From Actinostola sp. cb2023 (taxonomy: Eukaryota; Cnidaria; Anthozoa; Actiniaria; Actinostolidae): a stretch of DNA of 64,000 nucleotides. Location: the NCBI GenBank assembly GCA_033675265.1, contig JAUJYZ010001376.1, positions 1,100,001 to 1,164,000 on the forward strand, given 5' to 3'. Below the pieces are notes generated by a model that was given only the letters and a program-made list of their open reading frames with translations, did no database searches and was not told the DNA's origin. Shown one piece after another: positions 1-11,040 of the stretch. Every line of letters starts with the position of its first letter. The stretch's first letter is position 1. The position numbers and the translations under genes were made by a program.

Positions 1-253
1 GTGTACTTTTGCATCTCAAATTGAAATTCCACGCGAGGAAATTGAATACATAATGAATCACGTGACTTTATTGTAGTATTGTAGTCTTTTCATCTGGACA
101 ACCTTTTTGAGAATGACTGTATCTCACACACAGGCATAAATACAAGAAGGTTTCCTGCGATAAGCATTGTACAGCTATAATTAATACTCAGCGAGCCGGT
201 CATGTGAGCAATCATTCCGGCTGGAATACTGGAAACAAACCTACCATGTGTAT

Positions 254-730
254 CCTCAATTACATCAGTCTCACTTATAGGCAGTGATGCTGTATCCTGG
301 ACGTCTACAGGTCTCAGTTATAGGCAGTGATGCTGTATCCCTGGACGTCTACAGGTCAGTTATAGGCAGTGATGATGTATCCCTGGACGTCTACAGGTCT
401 CAGTTATAGGCAGTGATGATGTATCTCTGGACGTCTACAGGTCTCAGTTATAGGCAGTGATGCTGTATCCCTGGACGTCTACAGGTCTCAGTTATAGGCA
501 GTGATGATGATCCCTGGACGTAGGTCTCCTGGATGCTGTATCCCTGGACGTCTACAGGTCTCAGTTATAGGCTAGGTCTCAGTTATAGGCAGTGAGGTCT
601 CAGTCTACAGGTCTCAGTTATAGGCAGTGATGCTGTATCCCTGGACGTCTACAGGTCTCAGTTATAGGCAGTGATGCTGTATCCCTGGACCTCTACAGGT
701 CTCGCAGTGATCGTGGAACAGGGTTATAGG
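254..730. repeat. Decayed ~45-bp minisatellite
   Basis: About ten imperfect head-to-tail copies of a unit of roughly 45 bp, recognisable by CAGTTATAGGCAGTGATG followed by TGTATCCCTGGACGTCTA. Several copies are internally deleted or scrambled, especially 500-620 and 690-730. No coding potential. The bases before it (1-253) show nothing I can support. Confidence 0.9.
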
Positions 731-1371
731 CATGATGTATCTCTGGACGTTCAGGTCCATAATTTTCTGCATTGCAATTATTATTATATGTTAACTGAAT
801 AAGCATATATAGTTCGTAAGCGATACAGCATCACTGCCTATAATGAATAAGCATATATCACGAAGCAAATTGACCAGCAAACAGCTGCAGGATGTTGCCA
901 TTGATCCTTCTTAGATACTTTCTTTTCAGCATGCAGTGGACTTGCTACAAAAGGAAGAGACAGTGTTGGTGAATTCTGTTTGTTACTTGAGGGGAGGGGA
1001 TGGGGGGATTGGTGCTCGACCGCGTAGTTTTCAGTAATCCCTAAAAGCCAGCGAATCTCCCCAGTCGTATAGTCAGAAAGGAAATACAACAAGATACAAT
1101 ACAAGAACCTCAAAAGCACTACAGGCGTTCCATGTTTTTATAGCCGAAGACATATCTGAATGGTCGATGTGATTTAAAGCCCATACTCTCGTCAGGATAG
1201 ACCTCCCCTATCGAGCTCTAAGTTCTGAATAAAAGACAGAAACAAATAAACATATCGATATTAACTTTCCGAGATATTCTCATTTCTGAAGAATAACGTG
1301 AACAGTTCTGATAATGTTTAATAGCTTAAACAATACTGATTTAAAATACTTAGGGCTCGAACATCCCGTTC

Positions 1372-2632
1372 ATTCATCCCATTTATCAGTTAGTCCCAAT
1401 CTATCCATTCATCCATCCATTTATCAGTTAGTCCTAATCTATCCATTCATCCATCCATTTACATTTAAAATACTTAGTCCTAATCTATCCATTCATCCAT
1501 CCATTTATCAGTTAGTCCTAATCTATCCACCCATCCATCCATTTATCAGTTAGTCCTTATCTATCCATTCATCCATCCATTTATCAGTTAGTCCTTATCT
1601 ATCCATCCATCCATCCATTTATCAGTTAGTCCTAATCTATCCATTCATCCATCCATTTATCAGTTAGTCCTAATCTATCCACCCATCCATCCATTTATCA
1701 GTTAGTCCTAATCTATCCATTCATCCATCCATTTATCAGTTAGTCCTTATCTATCCATTCATCCATCCATTTATCAGTTAGTCCTTATCTATCACATTCA
1801 TCCATCCATTTATCAGTTAGTCCTAATCTATCCATTCATCCATCCATTTATCAGTTAGTCCTTATCTATCCATTCATCCATCCATTTATCAGTTAGTCCT
1901 TATCTATCCATTCATCCATCCATTTATCAGTTAGTCCTAATCTATCCATTCATCCATCCATTTATCAGTTAGTCCTAATCTATCCATTCATCCATCCATT
2001 TATCAGTTAGTCCTAATCTATCCATTCATCCATCCATTTATCAGTTAGTCCTTATCTATCCATTCATCCATCCATTTATCAGTTAGTCCTAATCTATCCA
2101 TTCATCCATCCATTTATCAGTTAGTCCTAATCTATCCATTCATCCATCCATGCATTCAGTTAGTCCTAATCTATCCACCCATCCATCCATTTATCAGTTA
2201 GTCCTAATCTATCCATTCATCCATCCATTTATCAGTTAGTCCTAATCTATCCATTCATCCATCCATTTATCAGTTAGTCCTAATCTATCCATTCATCCAT
2301 CCATTTATCAGTTAGTCCTTATCTATCCATTCATCCATCCATTTATCAGTTAGTCCTTATCTATCCATTCATCCATCCATTTATCAGTTAGTCCTAATCT
2401 ATCCATTCATCCATCCATTTATCAGTTAGTCCTTATCTATCCATCCATCCATCCATTTATCAGTTAGTCCTAATCTATCCATTCATCCATCCATTTATCA
2501 GTTAGTCCTTATCTATCCATTCATTCATCCATTTATCAGTTAGTCCTTATCTATCCATTCATTCATCCATTTATCAGTTAGTCCTTATCTATCCATTCAT
2601 CCATCCATGCATTCAGTTAGTCCTAATCTATC
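1372..2632. repeat. 37-bp minisatellite, about 33 copies
   Basis: Tandem array of a 37-bp unit: TTATCAGTTAGTCCTAATCT followed by ATCCATTCATCCATCCA. The main variants are CTAATC versus CTTATC, and ATTCATCC versus ACCCATCC, distributed as interspersed higher-order blocks. Two copies carry a shortened TGCATTCAG join (near 2150 and 2608). The Ser/Ile/His/Pro-rich open frame in its first part is a by-product of the repeat. Confidence 0.95.
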
Positions 2633-3470
2633 AACTGATGTTGCTTGAATTTGTACTACGTATCTTTTCATTGGGTTTTTAATATGTTTCGGTGTTCATT
2701 TACCTCTCGTGGATGACTAATGAAAGTAATTTGATTGGTTGACATAATTTTATATCCAAATAAGAAGAACCCAGTCTTCTCTTGGTGCCCAGTTCCTTTA
2801 GCCCAAAGGTCGTAATCAGCCTCGCTATAAGTGTCGCCCTCAATAAATAACGACTTAACCAGAATAAATCAGATAATCCGATCAGAGAAGATCAGGAAAG
2901 ATTAATTCCCATTACAGTAAATCATTTCACACGACCACTCTCCTCGTTAATACATTGAAGAGGAACGATCTGCTGACTTGAACAAATGCAGTCTCTCAGT
3001 CAAATCAGGGACGCTAGTCATTACTAGGTCAAATGCATGAGTGAGAAAAAAGGTATTTCTATTGCTATTAGTAAATCGGAGTCTGTGACTGTTTGAGATT
3101 GATTATTATGTGTCTCTTAAAATTTATTCACTTGTTCATCATTAATCATCAATGCCATGTGGAAACAAGTGATCTTGACATTAGGTGTGGTCGCCTCAAA
3201 GTGGACTTTGTACTCATTGCATAATTTACTTGGAGTCAAAACAACATTACTGCAGTGGTTACTGTAATGTATTTGATAGTTCATGATCAGATCTAGGAAA
3301 GTCTGACTCAGATTTGACTATTTAATTTTTGACATTTTGTTTTCCTATTTTCAACGTCGTTTCAGAAGGCAACAAACACAATTAAAAGGACTAAAAAGTG
3401 CGTATTGTATTTATCAGTGACTAAAGCATTACGTGTATTTATTATTGCTAAAGTCAACTAAACACAGCTT
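2633..3470. other. Unannotated spacer
   Basis: AT-rich unique sequence without long open frames or convincing splice-flanked coding blocks. I see nothing to annotate. Confidence 0.5.
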
Positions 3471-3769
3471 ATAGAGTCGTTTTCGTATGAGTGGGAAGTA
3501 GCTACGGTACGGTTTGTGCCGTACCGTGACCGTATTGCGCCATCATCATGCCATATCCAAGCATTCTGATTGGTTGAGCGATGATTTTGCGCGCTGTGAT
3601 TAGTTGAATGTCTTCAATTCCGTACCGTGACCGTATTGCGCCATCATCATGCCATATCCAAGCATTCTGATTGGTTGAGCGATGATTTTGCGCGCTGTGA
3701 TTGGTTGAATACAATGTCTTCGATTCCGTACCGTGACCGTAACTCCGTGCCGTTGGTAAACGACTCTAT
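3471..3769. mobile_element. 299-bp fold-back element with internal 101-106-bp duplication
   Basis: Bounded by a perfect 12-bp inverted repeat, ATAGAGTCGTTT (3471-3482) and its complement (3758-3769). The interior has two tandem copies of a ~101-106-bp unit starting CCGTACCGTGACCGTA at 3519 and 3620, plus a third partial start at 3726. No target duplication is obvious and there is no coding capacity. Best read as a non-autonomous DNA transposon (MITE). Confidence 0.65.
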
Positions 3770-4107
3770 TGTCGAGTGTTTATCAGTACTTTGCGTGATG
3801 ATGTGTTTAATAAAAGCATGCACAATATACCATGTGCTGGTTTGACCTTCTCAGACATTGAGACGTCGGTGACATACTAGCTAGTATTTCGCAATATTCC
3901 TTTCGCCTTCAGATTATGTGGGAAAAACTACGTGGCGCTGAGTTGATAGAAGTGTTCTGACTTAAATAGAGCGTTCCTACGTAACACTTGGGTGGGCGTA
4001 CTAATAAAACAAATGATCCAAAATGAATTTCAATAATATTTTTCATTACCAAGTTATTTGGATATCCATTCAAAGTTAAGTAATTTCTTGTTCTATAATG
4101 TTCTATT

Positions 4108-4135
4108 AGTAGTAGTAGTAGTAGTAGTAGTAGTT
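4108..4135. repeat. (TAG)n microsatellite
   Basis: Short run of TAG trinucleotides in otherwise unremarkable spacer. Confidence 0.85.
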
Positions 4136-5144
4136 TTATTATTTATACAGTCAATAGTAGTTTTATCTCTCTATCTATTAGTCCTCGCGTGACTGAGGAC
4201 CGGCTAACGGTTACTAAAGCCGGCAAAAAGATAAACATTCTTACACAACAAATTAACCTTTTGAGTTGATAAAACGCTAAAACAAGCAACTACGTGGGAA
4301 CGTAGGAGAATCTATATTGAACACTTCGTAGTCAAAGAAATACAGTCATGTTCTGTAATTCAGTTTCGCGTGTTTGTTGGTGCGGGTCACCTAAACGATT
4401 CAGCCGGTCATGCAGGCCGGAAATCAGATATTCAAAATTGCTAAGTTTTGAATGAATGTTTATTTTATCACAGAGATGGGAGTGCATGTTATCTGTTTGG
4501 GAGATTAATGACATTTGATTACAATATCAGTTAGGAAAACCAAGCATTCAAATGATATACTCAATGAACAAATAGCATTCCCTTGAGCGTGCTTGGAAAA
4601 ATGTTGAAGGATGATAACACAGTTACATTTGCCGGGGCAGCCTTAGGAAATGTTTATGTAATTACACTACGGGGTTATACGAGCCGTTTTGAACTTAGCT
4701 GACTGTCAGATTGAATATGCGCCAACTCTAAGTATGCGGCGTTAGCCTACGAGTAAGTGTGCGTCCACGCGTGTGCCATCCCAGTCAATTTCAACATGTA
4801 TTCTGAAACTAACTAGACGCTCTACTAGCGTGAAGTCGGGCTTCTAACTGAAAGGTAGCCTAGGTGAACTAAATATAGATATCGCTCGTTGCGTGACTCA
4901 GTAGAACATGATGCCTTGCAATTTAACGATTTCACAGACTCATCTTGCTTTGTCATCGAATCGTTGTAGTGACTCGGCACTTTTAGTATATCTGAGCCTT
5001 CGATGTATCTCAGTGGCTGGCACAGGGCGCATGCGCTGTAGAACCTAGTTGCAAGCCCGACTAAAAAGCAAAGACCAAAATCCGCACACAAAAACTGAGA
5101 ACAGAGAATTTTTCAAAACCCATGGACTGTTATTTATATCTACG

Positions 5145-6264
5145 TCAGTCAGTCAGTCAGTCAGTCAGTCAGTCAGTCAGTCAGTCAGTCAGTCAGTCAG
5201 TCAGTCAGTCAGTCAGTCAGTCAGTCAGTCAGTCAGTCAGTCAGTCAGTCAGTCAGTCAGTCAGTCAGTCAGTCAGTCAGTCAGTCAGTCAGTCAGTCAG
5301 TCAGTCAGTCAGTCAGTCAGTCAGTCAGTCAGTCAGTCAGTCAGTCAGTCAGTCAGTCAGTCAGTCAGTCAGTCAGTCAGTCAGTCAGTCAGTCAGTCAG
5401 TCAGTCAGTCAGTCAGTCAGTCAGTCAGTTCAGTCAGTCAGTCAGTCAGTCAGTCAGTCAGTCAGTCAGTCAGTCAGTCAGTCAGTCAGTCAGTCAGTCA
5501 GTCAGTCAGTCAGTCAGTCAGTCAGTCAGTCAGTCAGTCAGTCAGTCAGTCAGTCAGTCAGTCAGTCAGTCAGTCAGTCAGTCAGTCAGTCAGTCAGTCA
5601 GTCAGTCAGTCAGTCAGTCAGTCAGTCAGTCAGTCAGTCAGTCAGTCAGTCAGTCAGTCAGTCAGTCAGTCAGTCAGTCAGTCAGTCAGTCAGTCAGTCA
5701 GTCAGTCAGTCAGTCAGTCAGTCAGTCAGTCAGTCAGTCAGTCAGTCAGTCAGTCAGTCAGTCAGTCAGTCAGTCAGTCAGTCAGTCAGTCAGTCAGTCA
5801 GTCAGTCAGTCAGTCAGTCAGTCAGTCAGTCAGTCAGTCAGTCAGTCAGTCAGTCAGTCAGTCAGTCAGTCAGTCAGTCAGTCAGTCAGTCAGTCAGTCA
5901 GTCAGTCAGTCAGTCAGTCAGTCAGTCAGTCAGTCAGTCAGTCAGTCAGTCAGTCAGTCAGTCAGTCAGTCAGTCAGTCAGTCAGTCAGTCAGTCAGTCA
6001 GTCAGTCAGTCAGTCAGTCAGTCAGTCAGTCAGTCAGTCAGTCAGTCAGTCAGTCAGTCAGTCAGTCAGTCAGTCAGTCAGTCAGTCAGTCAGTCAGTCA
6101 GTCAGTCAGTCAGTCAGTCAGTCAGTCAGTCAGTCAGTCAGTCAGTCAGTCAGTCAGTCAGTCAGTCAGTCAGTCAGTCAGTCAGTCAGTCAGTCAGTCA
6201 GTCAGTCAGTCAGTCAGTCAGTCAGTCAGTCAGTCAGTCAGTCAGTCAGTCAGTCAGTCAGTCA
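5145..6264. repeat. 1.12-kb pure (CAGT)n array
   Basis: About 280 copies of the tetranucleotide, essentially without substitutions. One single-base insertion (an extra T near 5430) shifts the register. All reading frames through it translate to Ser-Val-Ser-Gln-type repeats, so the ~400-residue open frames here are artefacts. A few relic CAGT units recur at 6344-6358. Confidence 0.97.
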
Positions 6265-6861
6265 TACATAGTTTACATACATAGTTGATTTGTTTCTGCA
6301 GGTTTGTTTACATGACGCTATCTAAGGAGTAAAATTGATAATTTAGTCAGTAGTCAGTCATAGTTCCCCACTCAATCAGAAAATATTTTTGGTGGGGACG
6401 GGGAGGGATGGAAATAGCTTGACATCCATGATGATTTTACGCTTTACGAGTTTTCGTTTTCGGTAAAAGCGATATATCGTAGCCGTGTGTGTTCAAACCC
6501 ACACAGCCACGGCAACTCAGGCCTCAGTAAACGGTGCAACATAGGCGACCCCCTACCAGCCCACCTAGGATGTCGACCACATGTCAGTGAAGAGCCGTCA
6601 GGAAATATACTGATTATTTCTACGCTCAAGCAAACACTCACTCATAAATAAAAGGAAATACAACCAGATAAAGACGCTGGATATCTTTGTGAAATGACTG
6701 TGTGGCTTGATCAACAACAAACTGACTCGACACTGAACATAATCTATTAATTATAAACGCATGGATAATGGCGTAAGCAACTATTAAAATCAAATTAGAG
6801 GTGAATTAATTACAGTTTTTATTTACAGTAGTATAAAACGTCCCTAGTAATAGTGACGTAT

Positions 6862-6929
6862 CCTGCGAGCAGAGGTTCCTTTTCGTCTTTCTATGTTCAC
6901 TGAAAAAAGTACGAACCTCTGCTCGCAGG
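6862..6929. mobile_element. Short palindromic element (CCTGCGAGCAGAGG family)
   Basis: A 17-bp arm starting CCTGCGAGCAGAGGTTC (6862-6878) is repeated as its exact reverse complement at 6913-6929, giving a 68-bp stem-loop. A single diverged arm of the same family (AATCTCTGCTCGCATGG) lies at 18314-18330, suggesting a dispersed miniature element rather than a one-off hairpin. Confidence 0.6.
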
Positions 6930-9290
6930 GTATAGGTGACGCCGCCGACCGGCAAACAAAGTTCACTAGGACCCCATCAAATCCTTTTACCATTTCAAAG
7001 AAGCGCATTCAAAGAACTCTTTTCAAGAATCTTTCAAATAAGTGTGATAATGGCGGATATATGATCGAATCAAGTTTTTTCACGAGCCGGTATATATTAG
7101 TGGATTGTCGGTCAGCATTGATGCAACCGTTGACAAGCATTGCCGTTATTACCGACACAATAGATCCTGTGCAATGCGTGTAATTATCCACCCGACAATT
7201 CAGGTTTAGCAGGTTGTATTGTGAAGAAATAAAAGACCTAAAAATAAAGGAGATTACAGAGTCCTAAACAATAGCGGCAGCAGAAACAACGGGGCTGAAA
7301 TTTGGGAGGATTACTGAATGGCTTCAAGTCCTTCAAGATCATTATTGTCTTTCAGTACGTAGATCCGTTTTATAGCAAGTTCCCTGCGCTAGACTAGCAA
7401 ATTTGCAGTAGTACTGCATTGTATCAGTGAAATGTTCTACATATTTCAGCCATGAACTTTTCCGTGCAGCAGATCAAATAGATGTGTTAATCTCTGTGTT
7501 TATTGTGTATTGTGGTGGTTTGCTTTCTAGTTTCCTGTCTTCAGTTCATTCAAAAGTTAATTTCGTAAAAACCTCAGAACAAAGAGAACCAACCAATCAG
7601 AACACGGCATTAAAATGTTTACATTTCTTAAACAAGTTGTTCAGGGAAGATTCCCGCATCGTTTCAGTGTCAGTCAAATTGGTACTAACCCTCGCTTACA
7701 GGAATTCGCACTTTCTTGATTCTAACTTAAACGTGACGAAAAAAACGTGACAAGTTGTGAATTGTTGTTGCAATTTCTAATTTCCGAGGCCGGCCATCAC
7801 TGACCCGGCGGTCGCGAGACTAAAATGTGGTTCAAATCATGGACCCGAGACCAAACTCATTTTTAAAAACTTAGCACTGCAATATGAACAAATAATAATG
7901 ACATTTAGATTGCGGCTTATGTCACCAACCGTTTCTAGCCAGTCATATTGATTCTTGCGAACAATGAACGCTTGTTTTTGAAACAGTCAAAAAAAAGTTC
8001 TCAGAGAATTTATTTCGATCGCAATTTATTACGCAACCAGTTGGTTTCGCAAAGCACATAATCACGGTTTTGTTCAAAATTACGGGATAAAAACACTATC
8101 TTTCGTGAGTTTAAAAAAATAAACAAAGCGAACCTTTTCTTCGTTGACAGGAAATTTTATTTCCACTCCAGTTAAAATAACATTTAAGTAAAATGATGTC
8201 GAAACAAAACCGAGATTTTTATCTTTTTGATTGTACTTACCGGCGGCCCTTGAAATAGTCCATGTTCAGGTACGACCTTTTGACCTGTTCAATTGCGGCC
8301 GTGTAACTTTGTGGCTTTCTACAAGATACACACACTTCCAAGAAATGCACTGGGTGCAGTTTCCGCTGTATGGATGCTGCAAAGGGCAAACGCAAATAAA
8401 TTAGACTGTTGTTTATTAAGGATACACACTTTTATTATACAGACTCTAATTCCTTTTGAACTAAAACACTCGGTCGAGAAATCTCTACAGAACTGATTTT
8501 CAGCGTGGCATGTATAGGACAGTTTTTACTACCGAAATATATTCCTTCAGCTGATCAAGTCCGTGTTTATTGATATACTTTCTGTTCGAGTGTCAAGGTA
8601 CTGTACTTGTGTACTGTTGACAATAGAAATAATGACTACCTACGGCAAAACGTTGCACAATTAACTGAATAATTTAATACTTGAACATAACATTCTATGC
8701 AGTCAGTAAACTAGCCCTCAAAACATACTGATTTCAATTATAACATTTCCGCTTGGATAAAGCTTGGAACCTCGTGTAAATCCTTGATGCGGAATGCCAT
8801 TGTGTTTGTGTTCTTATATCCCAGCTGTTTGGATCCGGCTGCAATGCAGGCTGCACGGCTCTCGGCATCGATATTTGATACGGTATCAAAAAACAAACTT
8901 TCTCACACTACTGCTGGGGACTCCAATTTTTGGGATAAAAAATGTTGTTTTCTTAATATCATATTTAAAAATAATAATCATTTTCCCTCGAGACTTCAGA
9001 GTTTGTATGTGAAGTGTTTACGAGAGTAATAATTCCATATCACACGGGGTATTGGGAGTGTGAACTTGTAAATAGCTAATAAAATTGATTTGATTATCTG
9101 GAATTAGTATTAGAATTAGAATTAGTCCGTGTTGGACGCTTGCACACTGACTCTTCGTTTCCAAGCGAAAAAGAGTTTCCTCTCATAAGATGATTCTAAG
9201 AGCTATTTTTATAACAAAATACTTGATATTGAAATACCATTGAGCTTATAGCATCAGTAATGACATGTCGAACAAGTGTTGAAGGTTCAA
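6930..9290. other. Unannotated spacer upstream of MYC
   Basis: No splice-flanked coding block or open frame with recognisable protein features. AT-rich unique sequence that may include distal regulatory DNA for the Myc gene, but nothing specific can be supported from the bases. Confidence 0.4.
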
Positions 9291-9293
9291 TGT

Positions 9294-9362
9294 CACGTGC
9301 AGCACGACGGGGGCGGGACGGTTTCTATGACAATCAAGAAAATCTCGCTTTTTGATTGGTTG
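9294..9362 (+). promoter_or_regulatory. MYC: Putative MYC promoter elements
   Basis: A canonical E-box CACGTG (9294-9299), a GC-box-like GGGGCGGGAC (9310-9319) and an inverted CCAAT box (ATTGG near 9355) cluster within 70 bp, about 510-580 bp upstream of the MYC start codon. They lie just upstream of the sequence that would form a non-coding first exon. An E-box at a Myc gene would allow autoregulation, but that is inference. No clear TATA box is seen. Confidence 0.4.
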
Positions 9363-9364
9363 GG

Positions 9365-9531
9365 ATTGTATGTCTTTGTAAAAGTTCAATGTTTGCAAAT
9401 GAAGAATTAAATTTTTGGATTTATTGTGAGTACGGCCTTTTTGAGCTGCAGTATTTGAAAGACAGTCGGGTTTTGAACGACTCTCCAAGAATACAGACAA
9501 GCAGTTCGTCTGCTCTGTTGCAGCATTTCAA
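9365..9531 (+). other. MYC: Probable non-coding first exon of MYC (5' boundary unknown)
   Basis: A good donor (TTTCAAG followed by GTAATTTAC at 9532) pairs with a strong acceptor (TCTTTTTAG) at 9869, immediately before the coding start. This gives a 338-bp intron in the leader and reproduces the classical Myc layout of an untranslated exon 1 followed by two coding exons. The 5' end given is arbitrary because no transcription start can be seen. Confidence 0.45.
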
Positions 9532-9870
9532 GGTAATTTACACGTTACTTCTATACGATTTACTATACTTTTTCAGTGATTATAGGTAATATAGACTATG
9601 TTAAACCGCTCACTGAATTCATTCATTCATCACTATACTTTGGCAATATTTTTGAATAATTATAGCTTTAAATGGATACCTAATTTGTAGAACAATTACT
9701 ACTGATTCTGCACGATATCAAGAGAGAAGTGAGCCTCATTTGCTGTTAGCTAGTTTTTCGAAGTTTTGATCAGTTGAGTCATTGAAGTTGTGCTATGGTT
9801 TGGGGGAGGAGTGCTGTTTATATGTGCTAGCATTTCCGTTTTCTCACTTTCACTACCGTATCTTTTTAGG

Positions 9871-10384
9871 ATGGCGGCGGCGTTAGTGGAATTCAACCGG
9901 CCGTTTGACTTGGAAAATGAACAGGACGTGTCTTTCTTCTTTCACTCGGGGAAAGAAGACGTAGTGGATTCTGAAACTATGGATATATGGAAGAAGTTTG
10001 AGCTTCTACCAACTCCCCCGCGATCTCCTTCTCGTAATAGTGACTCGCCGGTTCCAATGAATTCACTAGTTGCTGATACTCTACAGATAGTCTCGGAGAT
10101 CCTAGACGAAGACGAAACCCCTCCACAACTTACTCCAGTGCAATCGGACAAGAACCCGTGCAGTCTAAGATCGAAGTTAATTCAAGATTGTATGTGGAAC
10201 AGTCTCGCGTATGAATCGATCGAACTGAAAGTACTAACTTGTCCTGAAGACTTATACGAGACTCCTTGCTCTACCCCGCCACCTGTGGAATATGTGAGTT
10301 CAGACTGTGTCGATCCAGCCAACGTCTTTCCCTATCCGATCAACGACAACCAGAGCTTTTGCAGTAGCCACACCAGCGATTCCG
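9871..10384 (+). CDS. MYC: MYC, first coding exon (Myc boxes I and II)
   Basis: Encodes residues 1-171 of a 322-aa Myc transcription factor. Myc box I is at residues 40-55 and includes FELLPTPPRSPSR; Thr48 and Ser52 match the phosphodegron residues that control Myc turnover through GSK3 and Fbw7 in vertebrates. Myc box II, at about 104-116, keeps the DCMW core that recruits TRRAP-type co-activators. A VFPYPIND block at about 152-159 is another Myc signature, and an acidic stretch follows. The start at 9871 is chosen because it directly follows a TCTTTTTAG acceptor and gives the usual short N-terminus. The frame is open upstream to 9790, but that part would be intronic. The donor (TCCG then GTGAGT) leaves phase 1, joining the exon at 10586. 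It is shorter than vertebrate MYC (about 439 aa). Confidence 0.95.
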
Positions 10385-10585
10385 GTGAGTACCATATCCA
10401 ATGATTTATTGTTCAGATATAAGAGGAAGTTAGGTAATCCTTCTACATTATGCCATAGAAAATTCATTTTCTCCTCATTATATATTTTTGCTTACCGGAT
10501 CTCAACGATTTGATCAAGTGTTCGAATGTTGTATGTAGTTTTCTTTTCGCGCCACTCAAGCTCGTTTGTAAATTTTCATTCACAG

Positions 10586-11040
10586 AAGAGGAAATCGACG
10601 TGGTCACGATAGAAAGACCCAAGAGGCGGCTTTCGACAAGTTCAGAGACAAGTTCAGACGAGCCCTCCGTGAAACGACAGAAACCTGTTGCTTCTAGACC
10701 TAAATCGTTCTCTTTGCACAAGAAATCCAAAGAAGTTAAACGACAAGAGAGCAGTGGATCGGATGAGGAAGACGGCGAAAATAAGCGAGCAGTACACAAT
10801 GTTCTGGAACGGAAACGAAGGAATGACCTGAAGACGAGTTTTCACCAACTCAGGGCTGAGGTCCCAGAGATTGAAGATAATGAACGCTCTCCCAAAGTAG
10901 TAATACTTAGAAAAGCCAAGGACTATATCGAACAACTCAAAACTGACGAGGCAAGACTTCGAAGGGAAATGGACAAAGAAAACAAAAAGAATAAAGAACT
11001 TACGAACAAATTATCAGCGCTGCGATGTAGAAGAAATTGA
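10586..11040 (+). CDS. MYC: MYC, second coding exon (bHLH-zipper)
   Basis: Completes the codon split at 10384 and runs to TGA at 11038-11040. It opens with the acidic EEEIDVVTIE block that starts the last exon of Myc genes generally, followed by a basic nuclear-localisation-like KRQKP at about 201-205. The bHLH is at about 238-290: basic region KRAVHNVLERKRRNDLK with the His, Glu and Arg residues that read CACGTG, then helix 1, loop and helix 2 (SPKVVILRKAKDYIEQL). A C-terminal zipper (about 289-317) has leucines at 289, 296, 310, 314 and 317; two heptad positions are polar or Met. The family function is to dimerise with Max and bind E-boxes to drive growth genes. The intron is only 201 bp. 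Confidence 0.96.

Noticed and set aside
5049..6288. Two overlapping ~400-codon Ser-Val-Ser-Gln repeat open frames
   Set aside because: They are direct translations of the CAGT array, which is open in all frames because the unit has no stop. There is no splice or start context beyond a chance ATG.
9790..9870. 27-residue N-terminal extension of MYC
   Set aside because: A strong TCTTTTTAG acceptor immediately precedes the ATG at 9871, so the upstream open frame lies in the leader intron. The extension also has no Myc similarity.
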